Below are positions 1 to 9,396 of a DNA stretch of 64,000 nt, in pieces (position 1 is the first letter of the stretch; each line of letters starts with the position of its first letter). Source of the stretch: Pseudomonas nicosulfuronedens (GTDB lineage Bacteria; Pseudomonadota; Gammaproteobacteria; Pseudomonadales; Pseudomonadaceae); NCBI RefSeq assembly GCF_005877905.1, contig NZ_SWDV01000002.1:124001-188000 (forward strand). The letters run 5' to 3'. Under the pieces are notes generated by a model. It did not search any database, had not been told where the DNA came from, and worked only from the letters and a program-made list of their open reading frames with translations. The translations under genes were made by a program, and so were the position numbers.

Positions 1-2
1 TG

Positions 3-719
3 CGCTTCAACAATCCGGCGCGGCGCAATGCGTTGTCCCCCGCGCTGCGTGCCGAGTTGCTCGAAGCACTGCGTGAGGCGGATGCCGATCCCGCCGTGCG
101 CAGCGTGGTGCTCACTGGCTCGGCGGAAGTCTTCAGCGCCGGCGGTGACCTCAGCGACATGCACGTCACCGACCTCAACGCCGGCCGCGTGCGCATGCAG
201 AAGAACGCCGACCTGATCCGCCAGATGCTGCGCATGGGTAAGCCGATCATCGCCGCCATCGAAGGTTGGGCGGTGGGTGCCGGGCTGTCCGTGGCGCTGG
301 CCTGCGACAGCCTGGTATGTGGCGGCACGGCACGCTTCGCCGCCGGCTTCGGCAAGGTCGGGCTGCTCGCCGACCTCGGCCAGCTGCACACCCTGCCGGC
401 CCGTATCGGCATCGGCCGCGCCCGGCAGGTGCTGATGTTCGGCCAGGTGATCGAAGCCGAGGAAGCGCTGCGCATTGGCCTGGTGGATCAGCTCTGTGCA
501 CCCGGTGCCGCGCTGGATGCCGCGCTCGCGCTGGCCGCGAAGGTCGAGCAGCAGGCACCGCTGGCGCTGGCGCTGACCAAGGCATTGCTCGCCGATGGCC
601 TGGAACTGCTGCTCGAACGCGAGGGCGATTTCCAGAGCCAGCTGTTCCTCAGCGCCGACCATGCCGAAGGCAAGGCGGCTTTCCTCGAAAAACGTTCCCC
701 GAATTTCCGGGGCCAGTAA
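3..719 (+). CDS. Enoyl-CoA hydratase/isomerase family protein, 5' end cut by window
   Basis: Crotonase-fold enzyme acting on acyl-CoA thioesters, probably in the catabolic cluster that follows. The frame is open from the first bases of the window (RFNNPARRNALS), so the start lies upstream; the internal TTG at 33 is not the start. The oxyanion-hole signatures SAGGDLSDM and IEGWAVGAG are visible. Aligned by eye with rat mitochondrial hydratase, both catalytic glutamates are missing: Ser stands in GAGLSVAL and Phe in AAGFGKVGL. An Asp is present in LLADLG, where PaaG-type isomerases carry their catalytic Asp. An isomerase or a non-hydratase crotonase is therefore at least as likely as a true hydratase. 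It ends 16 bases before the next gene, so co-transcription is likely. Confidence 0.85.
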   Translation, partial: RFNNPARRNALSPALRAELLEALREADADPAVRSVVLTGSAEVFSAGGDLSDMHVTDLNAGRVRMQKNADLIRQMLRMGKPIIAAIEGWAVGAGLSVALACDSLVCGGTARFAAGFGKVGLLADLGQLHTLPARIGIGRARQVLMFGQVIEAEEALRIGLVDQLCAPGAALDAALALAAKVEQQAPLALALTKALLADGLELLLEREGDFQSQLFLSADHAEGKAAFLEKRSPNFRGQ

Positions 720-735
720 TCAAGAGAGCAGTGAC

Positions 736-1881
736 ATGACCGATTACAACGCCCTGGGCGATGACGAATTCCGCCGACTGGTGCGCGACTGGGTCGCCGC
801 CAACTACCCGCAACGCATCCGCAATCCGGCCCACCGCCTGGGCCGCGACGACACCTGGGAGTGGTACCAGGCGCTGTCGCAGCAGGGCTGGCTGTGCCCC
901 GGCTGGCCCGTGCAGCACGGCGGCATGGGGCTGTCCGCCGGCAAGCAGCTGATCATGATCGAGGAGATGGAAAACTACGGCTGCGCGCGCCTGCCCGACA
1001 GCGGCATCACCATGCTCGGTCCGCTGCTGATCCGCTATGGCACCGACGCCCAGCGCGAGCGCTTCCTGCCGCGCATCCTCAGTGGCGAAGACATCTGGTG
1101 CCAGGGTTACAGCGAACCCAACGCCGGCTCCGACCTGGCCAGCCTGCGCACCGAGGCGGTGCTGCGTGACGGCGAATGGGTGATCAACGGCCAGAAGACC
1201 TGGACCACCATGGGCACCGAGGCCAACTGGATCTTCGTGCTGGCGCGCACCGAGCGTAGCGCCAAGGCGCAGCAGGGCATCAGCTTCCTGCTGGTGCCGA
1301 TGGACAGCCCCGGCGTCGAGGTTCGGCCGATCCTCAACCTCGAACTGCAGGGCGAATTCTGCGAGGTGTTCTTCAACGACGTGCGCGTGCCGGAGGAGAA
1401 CCTCGTCGGCGCGGTCAACCACGGCTGGGGCATGGCCAAGGCGCTGCTGGGCTTCGAGCGCATCTTCCTCGGCTCGCCGAAGCAGGCCACCTTCGCCCTC
1501 GAACGCCTGGTGCGCCTGGCGCGTCACCAGGGTCTGTGGGACGACCCGGTGTTCTCCCAGCGCTTCGCCGCACTGAGCATGGACCTGGACTGCCACAAAG
1601 CGCTCTACGAACGCTTCGCCGAACGCCTGCGGCGTGGCGAGGAGCTGGGCCCGGACGTTTCCCTGCTGAAGATCCACCAGTCCGAGCTGTACCAGCGCAT
1701 CAGCGAGCTGGGACTGGAGATCGCCGGCGTGGACTCCGCCCTGCTCAACCCCTTCGCCGACGATCCCGAGCTGCACCCGGCGGGCATCTTCATCCAGTCA
1801 CGGCCGACCACCATCTACGGCGGCACCAACGAGATCCAGCGCAACATCCTGGCCAAGGCCGTGCTCGGCCTGCCGAGCTGA
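736..1881 (+). CDS. Acyl-CoA dehydrogenase
   Basis: FAD-dependent alpha,beta-dehydrogenation of an acyl-CoA, 381 residues, the usual length for the family. The start MTDYNALGDDEF is preceded by an AGAGAG Shine-Dalgarno. Family marks are CQGYSEPNAGSDLAS (FAD and substrate loop), INGQKTWTT, and IYGGTNEIQRNIL near the C-terminus. In medium-chain dehydrogenases the last motif reads YEGT and its Glu is the catalytic base. Here it is Gly, as in the YGGTNEIQRNI subfamily, so the base must lie elsewhere in the chain. The gene sits between a crotonase and a short-chain dehydrogenase, which together make up most of a beta-oxidation-like cycle. The substrate cannot be read from the sequence. Confidence 0.9.
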   Translation: MTDYNALGDDEFRRLVRDWVAANYPQRIRNPAHRLGRDDTWEWYQALSQQGWLCPGWPVQHGGMGLSAGKQLIMIEEMENYGCARLPDSGITMLGPLLIRYGTDAQRERFLPRILSGEDIWCQGYSEPNAGSDLASLRTEAVLRDGEWVINGQKTWTTMGTEANWIFVLARTERSAKAQQGISFLLVPMDSPGVEVRPILNLELQGEFCEVFFNDVRVPEENLVGAVNHGWGMAKALLGFERIFLGSPKQATFALERLVRLARHQGLWDDPVFSQRFAALSMDLDCHKALYERFAERLRRGEELGPDVSLLKIHQSELYQRISELGLEIAGVDSALLNPFADDPELHPAGIFIQSRPTTIYGGTNEIQRNILAKAVLGLPS

Positions 1882-1934
1882 TCTGCGCGCAACGAATTCT
1901 CCGATTGAACGAACCGAACAGTAAGGAATTAGCG

Positions 1935-2852
1935 ATGACCCAACGACTCAACGAAGGCAAGGTAGCGATCGTCACCGGCGCCGGTGGCGGCATCGGCCGC
2001 GAGATTGCCCTGGCCCTGGCCGACAGTGGCGCGCGGGTACTGATCAACGATATCGGCGTGTCCCTGCAGGGCGAGGGCGGCTCGGCGTCCCCGGCCGAGG
2101 AAACCCTCGGGCTGATCCGCCAGCGTGGCGGCGACGGTGCGATCAATACCGACAGCGTGTCGGACTGGGACAGCGCGCGACGCATCGTCTCCAGCGCCAT
2201 CGACGCCTTCGGCCGCGTCGACATCGTGGTGAACAACGCCGGCATCCTGCGCGACACCATCTTCCACAAGATGAGCGCCGAGGACTGGTTGTCGGTGATC
2301 AACGTGCACCTCAACGGCAGCTTCTTCGTCAGCCGCGCCGCCGCCGAGCACTTCCGCGCGCAGAACAGCGGTGCCTTTGTGCACATGACCAGCACCTCGG
2401 GGCTGATCGGCAACTTCGGCCAGGCCAACTACTCGGCAGCCAAGCTCGGCATCGTTGCCCTGAGCAAGTCCATCGCCCTCGACATGCAGCGCTACAACGT
2501 GCGTTCCAACTGTATCGCACCCTTCGCCTGGAGCCGCATGACCGACTCCATCCCGGCCGAGACGCCGGAGCAGAAGGCGCGGGTGGAAAACCTCCAGCGC
2601 ATGACCCCGGACAAGAACGCGCCGCTGGCCGTCTACCTTGCCTCGGATGCTGCCAGCGCGGTCAACGGCCAGGTGTTCGCCGCGCGCAACCACGAGATCT
2701 TCCTGATGAGCCAGAGCCGCCCGCTGCGCAGCGTGCACAGCGACAACGGCTGGACCCCGCAGAGCATCGCCGAGCACGGCATGCCGGCATTGCGCGGCAG
2801 CTTCATGGACCTGGCGCGCAGCCCGGACGTGTTCTCCTGGGACCCGATCTGA
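1935..2852 (+). CDS. Short-chain dehydrogenase/reductase (3-hydroxyacyl-CoA dehydrogenase-like)
   Basis: NAD(P)-dependent oxidoreductase of 305 residues. The cofactor motif TGAGGGIG lies near residue 13, NNAG near 99, a catalytic Ser in TSTSG, and YxxxK in NYSAAK. The N-terminal pattern and the long C-terminal tail resemble the dehydrogenase part of peroxisomal multifunctional enzyme type 2. With its neighbours this suggests oxidation of a 3-hydroxyacyl-CoA. The start MTQRLNEG follows AAGGA (the GTAAGGAATT stretch). The exact substrate is unknown. Confidence 0.88.
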   Translation: MTQRLNEGKVAIVTGAGGGIGREIALALADSGARVLINDIGVSLQGEGGSASPAEETLGLIRQRGGDGAINTDSVSDWDSARRIVSSAIDAFGRVDIVVNNAGILRDTIFHKMSAEDWLSVINVHLNGSFFVSRAAAEHFRAQNSGAFVHMTSTSGLIGNFGQANYSAAKLGIVALSKSIALDMQRYNVRSNCIAPFAWSRMTDSIPAETPEQKARVENLQRMTPDKNAPLAVYLASDAASAVNGQVFAARNHEIFLMSQSRPLRSVHSDNGWTPQSIAEHGMPALRGSFMDLARSPDVFSWDPI

Positions 2853-3848
<996 letters not shown>

Positions 3849-3912
3849 TCCCAAGCGCGGCGCCTTCAGGAGCGGCGCCGCCTTCACCTCACCTGACGAA
3901 GAGACAACAACA

Positions 3913-5163
3913 ATGAAAAATCTTCCCGTACGGGCGCTCGTGTCGAGCTTCGCCTGCCTGCCCCTGTTCGCCCACGCGGACTTCATCGCGGACAGCAAGG
4001 CCAACCTGGAACTGCGCAATTTCTACTTCAACCGCGACTACCGCCAGAGCGGTGCCGCGCAGTCGAAATCCGAGGAGTGGGCGCAGGGTTTCCTGCTGCG
4101 CTTCGAGTCGGGCTACACCGAGGGCACGGTGGGCGTGGGCGTCGATGCGCTCGGCCTGCTGGGGATCAAGCTGGACTCCAGCCCCGACCGCACCGGTTCC
4201 GGCCTGCTGCCGTACTCGGCCAGCGACAAGCGCGCCGCCGACGACTACAGCTCCCTTGGCTTGACCGCCAAGCTGCGCGCCTCGAAAAGCACATTGAAGG
4301 TCGGCACGTTGCTGCCGAAGTTGCCGGTAGTGCAGTACAACGACACCCGCCTGGCGCCGCAGACCTTCCAGGGCGGCCTCGCCGAGATCAACGAGATCGA
4401 CGGCCTCACCGGGCAGCTCGGCCAGCTGCGCCAGGTGAAGCAACGCGATTCGACCAACGAGGAAGACCTGTCGATGACCCGTGGCAACAAGCGCAACATC
4501 GTGCTGGGCAGCCACACCAGCAGCGACCGCTTCAATCTCGCCGGCGGCACCTACCGCTGGACCGACAACCTCAGCACCAGCTACCACTACGGCGGCCTGG
4601 AGAACTTCTACCGCCAGCACTACCTGAGTGTGGTGCACACCCTGCCGATCACCGAGGGCCAATCGCTCAAGTCCGACATCCGCTGGGCGCGCTCCACTGA
4701 CGATGGCGGCAGCAATGTCGACAACCGCGCGCTCAACGCGCTGTTCACCTACCGCATCGGTGGCAGCGGTTTCGGCGTCGGCTACCAGCGTATGTCCGGC
4801 GACACCGGTTTCGCCTACCTCAGCGGCACCGACCCGTACCTGACCAACTTCGTGCAGATCGGCGACTTCGCCAACAAGGACGAGCGCTCCTGGCAGGCGC
4901 GCTATGACTACGACTTTGCCGGCCTCGGCCTGCCCGGCCTGACCTTCATGACCCGTTACCTGCAGGGCGACCACATCGACCTGCTCAACGGCCAGGGACG
5001 CGGCAAGGAGTGGGAGCGCGACACCGACATCGGCTACGTGGTGCAGAACGGCCCGTTCAAGAACCTCGGTTTCAAGGTGCGCAACGGTGCCTTCCGCAGC
5101 GACTTTGGCAACGATATCGACGAGACGCGGGTGATCGTCAGCTACCAGATGCCGCTCTGGTAA
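3913..5163 (+). CDS. OprD-family outer-membrane porin
   Basis: Outer-membrane specific channel of 416 residues. A signal peptide ending LFAHA is followed by DFIADSKANLELRNFYFNRDYR, the hallmark N-terminus of the OprD/OpdK family. The rest alternates short beta strands and ends in a terminal aromatic (PLW), as expected for barrel insertion. OprD relatives take up amino acids (OprD branch) or aromatic and other carboxylates (OpdK branch). The acyl-CoA enzymes upstream make a carboxylate the likely substrate, by inference. A GC-rich hairpin (GGCGCC...GGCGCC) lies in the 64-base gap before the gene. Confidence 0.9.
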   Translation: MKNLPVRALVSSFACLPLFAHADFIADSKANLELRNFYFNRDYRQSGAAQSKSEEWAQGFLLRFESGYTEGTVGVGVDALGLLGIKLDSSPDRTGSGLLPYSASDKRAADDYSSLGLTAKLRASKSTLKVGTLLPKLPVVQYNDTRLAPQTFQGGLAEINEIDGLTGQLGQLRQVKQRDSTNEEDLSMTRGNKRNIVLGSHTSSDRFNLAGGTYRWTDNLSTSYHYGGLENFYRQHYLSVVHTLPITEGQSLKSDIRWARSTDDGGSNVDNRALNALFTYRIGGSGFGVGYQRMSGDTGFAYLSGTDPYLTNFVQIGDFANKDERSWQARYDYDFAGLGLPGLTFMTRYLQGDHIDLLNGQGRGKEWERDTDIGYVVQNGPFKNLGFKVRNGAFRSDFGNDIDETRVIVSYQMPLW

Positions 5164-5259
5164 TCCCCTCTCTATTAACCTGCAGGGCGGGCAGTGGCGG
5201 TTTGGCCAGAATCGCTCTGCCCGTGGCGGGAATGTCCCTTTCCGCCAAAGTCTGAACCG

Positions 5260-5288
5260 TGATTCACTGCTTTTCATGCAGTGAATCA
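5260..5288. promoter_or_regulatory. 11-bp perfect inverted repeat, likely TetR operator
   Basis: TGATTCACTGC and GCAGTGAATCA flank a 7-base centre and end 11 bases before the ATG of the TetR gene. Position and symmetry fit an autoregulatory operator controlling the regulator and the overlapping AidB-like gene. Binding by this regulator is inferred. Confidence 0.6.
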
Positions 5289-5299
5289 GGATTCAGATC

Positions 5300-5983
5300 A
5301 TGGCTTACCGGCAAACCCCGGCCCGCCTGCAAAAGGACGGCGAACAGCGTGAGCGCATCCTCGCGCTGGCGCTGTCGCGGGTTGCCGATGGCGGCTTCAC
5401 CGCGCTGACCATGCAGGGCCTGGCCGATGACGCCGGCATCGCCACCGGCAGCCTCTACCGGCATTTCAGCGGCAAGGGCGAACTGGCCGCCGAAGTCTTT
5501 GCCCGCGCCAGCCAGCATGAAGTCGATACCCTGGGCACTTTGCTGAAAGCTTCCGGCAGCGCATCCGAACGCCTGAGCCGAGGCCTGCACCAGTTCGCCG
5601 CCCGTGCCTGGGGTAGCCGCCAACTGGCCTTTGCGCTGATCGCCGAGCCGGTGGACCCGGAAGTGGACGAGCAGCGCCTGATCTACCGCGAAGCCTACGC
5701 CGCGCTGTTTGTCACCCTGCTGGAGCAGGGCATCGCCGCCGGCGAATTCCAGCCGCAGCCGGTGCAACTGACCGCCGCCTGCCTGGTCGGCGCCATCGCC
5801 GAGGCTCTGATCGGCCCGCTCTCGCCACCGGCTCGAGCCGCGCGCGATGCCGGGCAATCCAGGGTTTCCCTGGAGGACGTCAGTGACGCCCTCGTGACTT
5901 TCTGCCTGCGCGCCGTCGGGGCGCGCCCATCTGTTCTGCCAAAGCCTGCCTCGCCCACAACCGCCACGGAGGACCCGCCATGA
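5300..5983 (+). CDS. TetR/AcrR-family transcriptional regulator
   Basis: DNA-binding repressor type, 227 residues. The N-terminal helix-turn-helix reads FTALTMQGLADDAGIATGSL followed by YRHFSGKGELAAEVF (about residues 33-68). The C-terminal ligand domain is not recognisable beyond the family. The stop overlaps the start of the next gene in ATGA, so both are one transcript. The 11-bp inverted repeat just upstream is its likely operator. The ligand is probably an acyl-CoA or similar catabolite, judged only from context. Confidence 0.9.
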   Translation: MAYRQTPARLQKDGEQRERILALALSRVADGGFTALTMQGLADDAGIATGSLYRHFSGKGELAAEVFARASQHEVDTLGTLLKASGSASERLSRGLHQFAARAWGSRQLAFALIAEPVDPEVDEQRLIYREAYAALFVTLLEQGIAAGEFQPQPVQLTAACLVGAIAEALIGPLSPPARAARDAGQSRVSLEDVSDALVTFCLRAVGARPSVLPKPASPTTATEDPP

Positions 5984-7629
5984 GCCTGCACCAGTACGCC
6001 GAAACCCATGAAGTGACCAACCAGGTGCCGCCGCTGGACGGTGCCAACCTTTATCGCATCGACCTGCCGCTGCAGGAGTGGGTGCGTCGCTATGACGGCG
6101 GCTTCGCCGAGCAGAAGCTCGACGCTTACGGTGCGCTGGCCGGCGGGCCATTGATGGCGGCGGGTTTCCTGGCCAACGAGAACAAGCCGGTGTTCAAGTC
6201 GCACGACCGCTATGGTCACCGTGTCGACCTGATCGAATTCCACCCGACCTATCACGAGCTGATGCGTGCCTCCATCGAGGCCGGCATTCCCTCCATGCCC
6301 TGGACCGACCCGCGCGCCGGTGCCCAGGTTGCCCGCGCGGGCCTCAGCTACCTGCACAGCCAGGCCGAAGCCGGCACCGGCTGCCCGCTGACCATGACCT
6401 TCGCCAGCGTGCCGGCGATCCGCCTGCAAGCGGACGTCGCCGAGAAGTGGCTACCGAAGATCCTCTCCACCGAATACGACCCGCGCAACCTGCCCATCGA
6501 GCAGAAGGCCGGCGCCACCATCGGCATGGCCATGACCGAGAAGCAGGGCGGCACCGACGTCCGCGCCAACACCACCCGCGCCTATCCGGTGGGCATTCCC
6601 GGCCCGGGCCAGGCCTACGAACTGGTTGGCCACAAGTGGTTCTGCTCGGCGCCCATGTGCGATGCCTTCCTTACCCTGGCCTATACCGACAAGGGGCTGA
6701 CCTGCTTCCTGCTGCCGCGTCACCGCCCGGACGGCAGCCGTAACGAGTTCTACATCCAGCGCCTGAAGAACAAGCTGGGCAACTGGTCCAACGCCTCCAG
6801 CGAGGTGGAGTACCGAGGCGCGCTGGCGTGGATGGTCGGTGAGGAAGGCCGTGGCGTGCCGACCATCATCGAGATGGTCGCCATGACCCGCTTCGATTGC
6901 ATGATCGGTTCCAGCTCCCTGATGCGCCAGGCGTTGACCCAGGCCGCGCACCACTGCGCCTACCGCCAGGTCGGTGGCCGCCTGCTGGCCGAGCAGCCGC
7001 TGATGCAGAATGTGCTGGCCGACCTTGCCCTGGAAAGCGAAGCCGCGCTGGCGCTGACCATGCGCATGGGCCGTGCCCTGGACCATCTGCACGACGAGCA
7101 GGAGGACAAGTTCGCCCGCCTGGTCACCGCCGTGGGCAAATACTGGATCTGCAAACGCGCCCCCGCGATGATCAACGAAGCCGCCGAATGCCTGGGTGGC
7201 GCCGGCTACGTCGAGGACACCATCCTCCCGCGCCTGTACCGCGAAGCGCCGGTCAACTCCACCTGGGAAGGCTCGGGTAACGTGCAGTGCCTGGACGTGT
7301 TGCGCGCGCTGTCGAAGGAGCCCGGCGTGCTCGACGCGCTGTTCGCTGAACTCGGCGACGGCCACGGCGACGCGCGACTGGCCTCGTTCATCGGCAACCT
7401 CAAGGCCTCCTTCGCCGACACCCAGGACATCCAGTACCGCGCCCGCCAGCTCACCGAGAATGTCGCCGTAGCGCTGCAGGCCAAGCTGCTGCTCGAAGCG
7501 GGCAATTCGGTGGTCTCCGACGCCTTCATCGCCAGCCGCCTGGACGACGGCGGCCGTGTCTACGGCACCCTGCCGCGCGGGGTGGATGTGGAAGCGCTGG
7601 TAGCGCGCTCGACGCCGCATCTGGCGTGA
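5980..7629 (+). CDS. AidB-type acyl-CoA dehydrogenase
   Basis: Flavoprotein of 549 residues, the length of E. coli AidB (about 540) and longer than ordinary acyl-CoA dehydrogenases. It shows TMTFASVPAI near residue 138, AMTEKQGGTDVRANTT near 183 and STWEGSGNVQCLDVLRAL near 427, all in AidB order. AidB of E. coli has isovaleryl-CoA dehydrogenase activity, binds DNA and belongs to the adaptive response to alkylation. Here the partner is a TetR gene overlapping by four bases and there is no ada or alkB nearby, so a metabolic acyl-CoA role seems likelier. No AidB DNA-binding claim can be made from sequence alone. Confidence 0.88.
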   Translation: MSLHQYAETHEVTNQVPPLDGANLYRIDLPLQEWVRRYDGGFAEQKLDAYGALAGGPLMAAGFLANENKPVFKSHDRYGHRVDLIEFHPTYHELMRASIEAGIPSMPWTDPRAGAQVARAGLSYLHSQAEAGTGCPLTMTFASVPAIRLQADVAEKWLPKILSTEYDPRNLPIEQKAGATIGMAMTEKQGGTDVRANTTRAYPVGIPGPGQAYELVGHKWFCSAPMCDAFLTLAYTDKGLTCFLLPRHRPDGSRNEFYIQRLKNKLGNWSNASSEVEYRGALAWMVGEEGRGVPTIIEMVAMTRFDCMIGSSSLMRQALTQAAHHCAYRQVGGRLLAEQPLMQNVLADLALESEAALALTMRMGRALDHLHDEQEDKFARLVTAVGKYWICKRAPAMINEAAECLGGAGYVEDTILPRLYREAPVNSTWEGSGNVQCLDVLRALSKEPGVLDALFAELGDGHGDARLASFIGNLKASFADTQDIQYRARQLTENVAVALQAKLLLEAGNSVVSDAFIASRLDDGGRVYGTLPRGVDVEALVARSTPHLA

Positions 7630-7637
7630 GCCCGGGA

Positions 7638-7661
7638 GGGCGGGGAAGTCCTGCCCCGCCC
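7638..7661. terminator. GC-rich hairpin between convergent genes
   Basis: GGGCGGGG and CCCCGCCC pair over an 8-base loop in the 40-base gap between the AidB-like gene and hicB, which converge here. No T-tract follows, so this may act as a bidirectional weak terminator or RNA end stabiliser. Confidence 0.45.
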
Positions 7662-7669
7662 GTTCACGG

Positions 7670-8077
7670 TCACGTGCCGCGGGTGAGCTTTTCCAGCGCT
7701 GCAGATGCCAGGAAGGAGGAGCGGCTCTTCACGCCGTGCAGGCGCACATGGTTGTCGATGCGCTGGATGATGTAGCCGGGCAGGGTGACGTTGACCTTCT
7801 CGGTCTTGCCCAGGTACGGGGTGACATCGATCTCCAGCAGACCCCAGCCCATTCCTTCGAAATCAGGATGGCTGCGGTGAGCCGCGACACTGGTCGGCAA
7901 CGGGACGTCCTCGCCGGCTCCAGCAATTTCTTCGAGCATCAGGTGCGCAACTTCGACGGCCGCTGCATAGGCCTCTTCGTAGGTGTCTCCGGCAGTGACT
8001 GCCCCGGGAATATCCGGAATGTGGATGCCGATGGCCGTGTCGTCGTTGCCCCACTCGATGGCGATTGGGTATTGCAT
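7670..8077 (-). CDS. hicB: HicB-family antitoxin
   Basis: Antitoxin of a type II HicAB module, 135 residues. The N-terminal partially degraded RNase-H-like domain starts MQYPIAIEW and carries DIPGAVTAGDTYEEAYAAAVE. The C-terminus (LPGYIIQRIDNHVRLHGVKSRSSF) is a ribbon-helix-helix DNA-binding domain, which marks this as the autorepressor type. The Met at 8077 was chosen because a GGAGGCTGAC site precedes it; further upstream the frame is only the antisense of hicA. hicA lies 23 bases upstream in the same operon. Confidence 0.9.
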   Translation of the reverse strand: MQYPIAIEWGNDDTAIGIHIPDIPGAVTAGDTYEEAYAAAVEVAHLMLEEIAGAGEDVPLPTSVAAHRSHPDFEGMGWGLLEIDVTPYLGKTEKVNVTLPGYIIQRIDNHVRLHGVKSRSSFLASAALEKLTRGT

Positions 8078-8100
8078 GTCAGCCTCCTGAGGGTGATGGA

Positions 8101-8283
8101 TCAAATCAGGCCGGCTCGCTTCTTGATGCTGCGTACCGTGCCGATGGGGAGGTCCTTCTTCGGATGAGGAACGGGGACCGAGTGAAGGCAGCCGGGGTGG
8201 GTGAAGACATGATGGCTGCCGGTAATCCGTTGAAGCGTCCACCCTGCTGTTTCCAGTTCCTTGATCAGTTCCCTGCTCTGCAC
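8101..8283 (-). CDS. hicA: HicA-family toxin
   Basis: mRNA-interferase toxin of 60 residues with a double-stranded-RNA-binding-like fold. MQSRELIKELETAGW, the active-site His in GSHHVFTHP, and VPHPKKDLPIGTVRSI are all typical. It is the first gene of the hicAB operon, preceded by AGGAAAGGATGAGACC. The module is neutralised by HicB binding. No sign of truncation. Confidence 0.92.
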   Translation of the reverse strand: MQSRELIKELETAGWTLQRITGSHHVFTHPGCLHSVPVPHPKKDLPIGTVRSIKKRAGLI

Positions 8284-8306
8284 GGTCTCATCCTTTCCTG
8301 TTGATG

Positions 8307-8359
8307 ATTTAAATACCTCCAGGGGTATATTTCAAGTCATGAAATAACCCTGGAGGTAT
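8307..8359 (-). promoter_or_regulatory. hicAB promoter with nested inverted repeats
   Basis: Read on the minus strand, TTGAAA (8330-8335) and TTAAAT (8307-8312) are spaced 17 bases as -35 and -10. ATACCTCCAGGG (8313-8324) and its complement CCCTGGAGGTAT (8348-8359) form a 12-bp inverted repeat, and one arm fills the -35/-10 spacer. A smaller repeat, ATTTCA...TGAAAT (8329-8345), sits at its centre. This is the layout expected of a HicB operator that blocks RNA polymerase. Binding is inferred. Confidence 0.65.
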
Positions 8360-8368
8360 GTTTCACAT

Positions 8369-8875
8369 TCAGATACCCGTTCGAGAACGCAGCTCGCGCC
8401 ACCAGCCGGCGCGTGAAGTTGTATCGGGTTTGGGTTGCAGCAACTGCGGCACGTCGCTGTAGCGCACCCAGAGTTGGTCGTTCCATTCCAGCAGGGCGAT
8501 GTCGCGGCTTTCCCAGCGCAGCAGGGAGCGGCGCGGTTGCTGGACGGGGAGGGTGGGGCCGCGCAGGGCGGGGATGACTTCCTGAGTTATCCATTGGCGC
8601 AAGCTGCGGTTTTCCGGGTGTCGGTAGCGCGTCAGCAGAAAGAAGAAGCCGCCCTCGCTGACTATCCAAGCGTCTTCCTCGCTTGTCTGGGTCTGTAGGC
8701 GGACTTTCTGTCGCAGGTCGGTATCGAGACGGTGAGCGACATACTGTTCGGCGTCGTGGCCGATCAGGCCGCCAAGGTCGCGGGCGGCGAACCAAGGCTG
8801 GTCCTCAATTATCAGGGCCCGAAGCGGGCGTTGGTGTCGCATGAAAACTGAAGGAATGTGAACGTCAATGTTCAT
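8369..8875 (-). CDS. BRO-N domain (phage antirepressor-like) protein
   Basis: 168 residues. The N-terminal part (PLRALIIEDQPWFAARDLGGLIG, then VSEGGFFFLLTRYRHPENR and LRQWITQEVIPALR) is a BRO-N domain as found in phage antirepressors and in standalone bacterial genes. The C-terminal half (LLRWESRDIALLEWNDQLWVRYSDVP) has no recognised domain. Two starts are possible: 8875, or an internal Met at 8842 (MRHQRPLRALI); neither has a strong ribosome-binding site. It lies just upstream of hicAB on the same strand, suggesting a small accessory or prophage-derived patch. Confidence 0.75.
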   Translation of the reverse strand: MNIDVHIPSVFMRHQRPLRALIIEDQPWFAARDLGGLIGHDAEQYVAHRLDTDLRQKVRLQTQTSEEDAWIVSEGGFFFLLTRYRHPENRSLRQWITQEVIPALRGPTLPVQQPRRSLLRWESRDIALLEWNDQLWVRYSDVPQLLQPKPDTTSRAGWWRELRSRTGI

Positions 8876-9396
8876 GAAAGGAACTCATCTGATTGGATCA
8901 AAAGTTCCTGCCTCCCTCCGCCGTCAATCGAAGGGTGGCAGACCGCGCGGGGTTGACGGACCGGCAATCAGACAAACCGGCAGATCCCATCCAGAGGAGG
9001 GTCTCCCTGCGCGACCTGCCATTGAACGTGACTGCAATAATGCAGACGGACAAGGCATACGAAGGTGTTCACCACCGTCATAGGCGTCGCAAGACGCAAG
9101 CGCGTCTAATTGATCAGGCCGTCAAACCCGACTGCGGGATTGACCGCAGCGCGGTCAATCTAGCCGCGACACCTCGATAAACAAGGCCCCTCCGGCAGCT
9201 TGAGATGCCCCGACACGCGATATACGAAAACGGAAGGTCGCCCGGTAATTCGGGCTGTCATCCGCACTCGCGGGCACGGATTCTGTCATAGGCTTTCTTC
9301 AACGCTTCCGCTCGTCCTGCCGGTTCCGAATCTGTCATCCCTTTCTGTGACGGAAGCAGGCAAGATGGAGCTGATCGTTCAGACAGGATGCCCACC
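8876..9396. other. Gene-poor stretch with a 9-bp palindrome
   Basis: No convincing gene is seen: short open frames here lack ribosome-binding sites and family resemblance. At 9139-9159, ATTGACCGC and GCGGTCAAT form a perfect 9-bp inverted repeat around AGC. It is not followed by a T-tract, so it resembles an operator more than a terminator. The last part is presumably the leader of amn. Confidence 0.5.

Noticed and set aside
8893-9180. 95-codon open frame between the BRO-N gene and amn
   Set aside because: No ribosome-binding site, no family resemblance, atypical composition.
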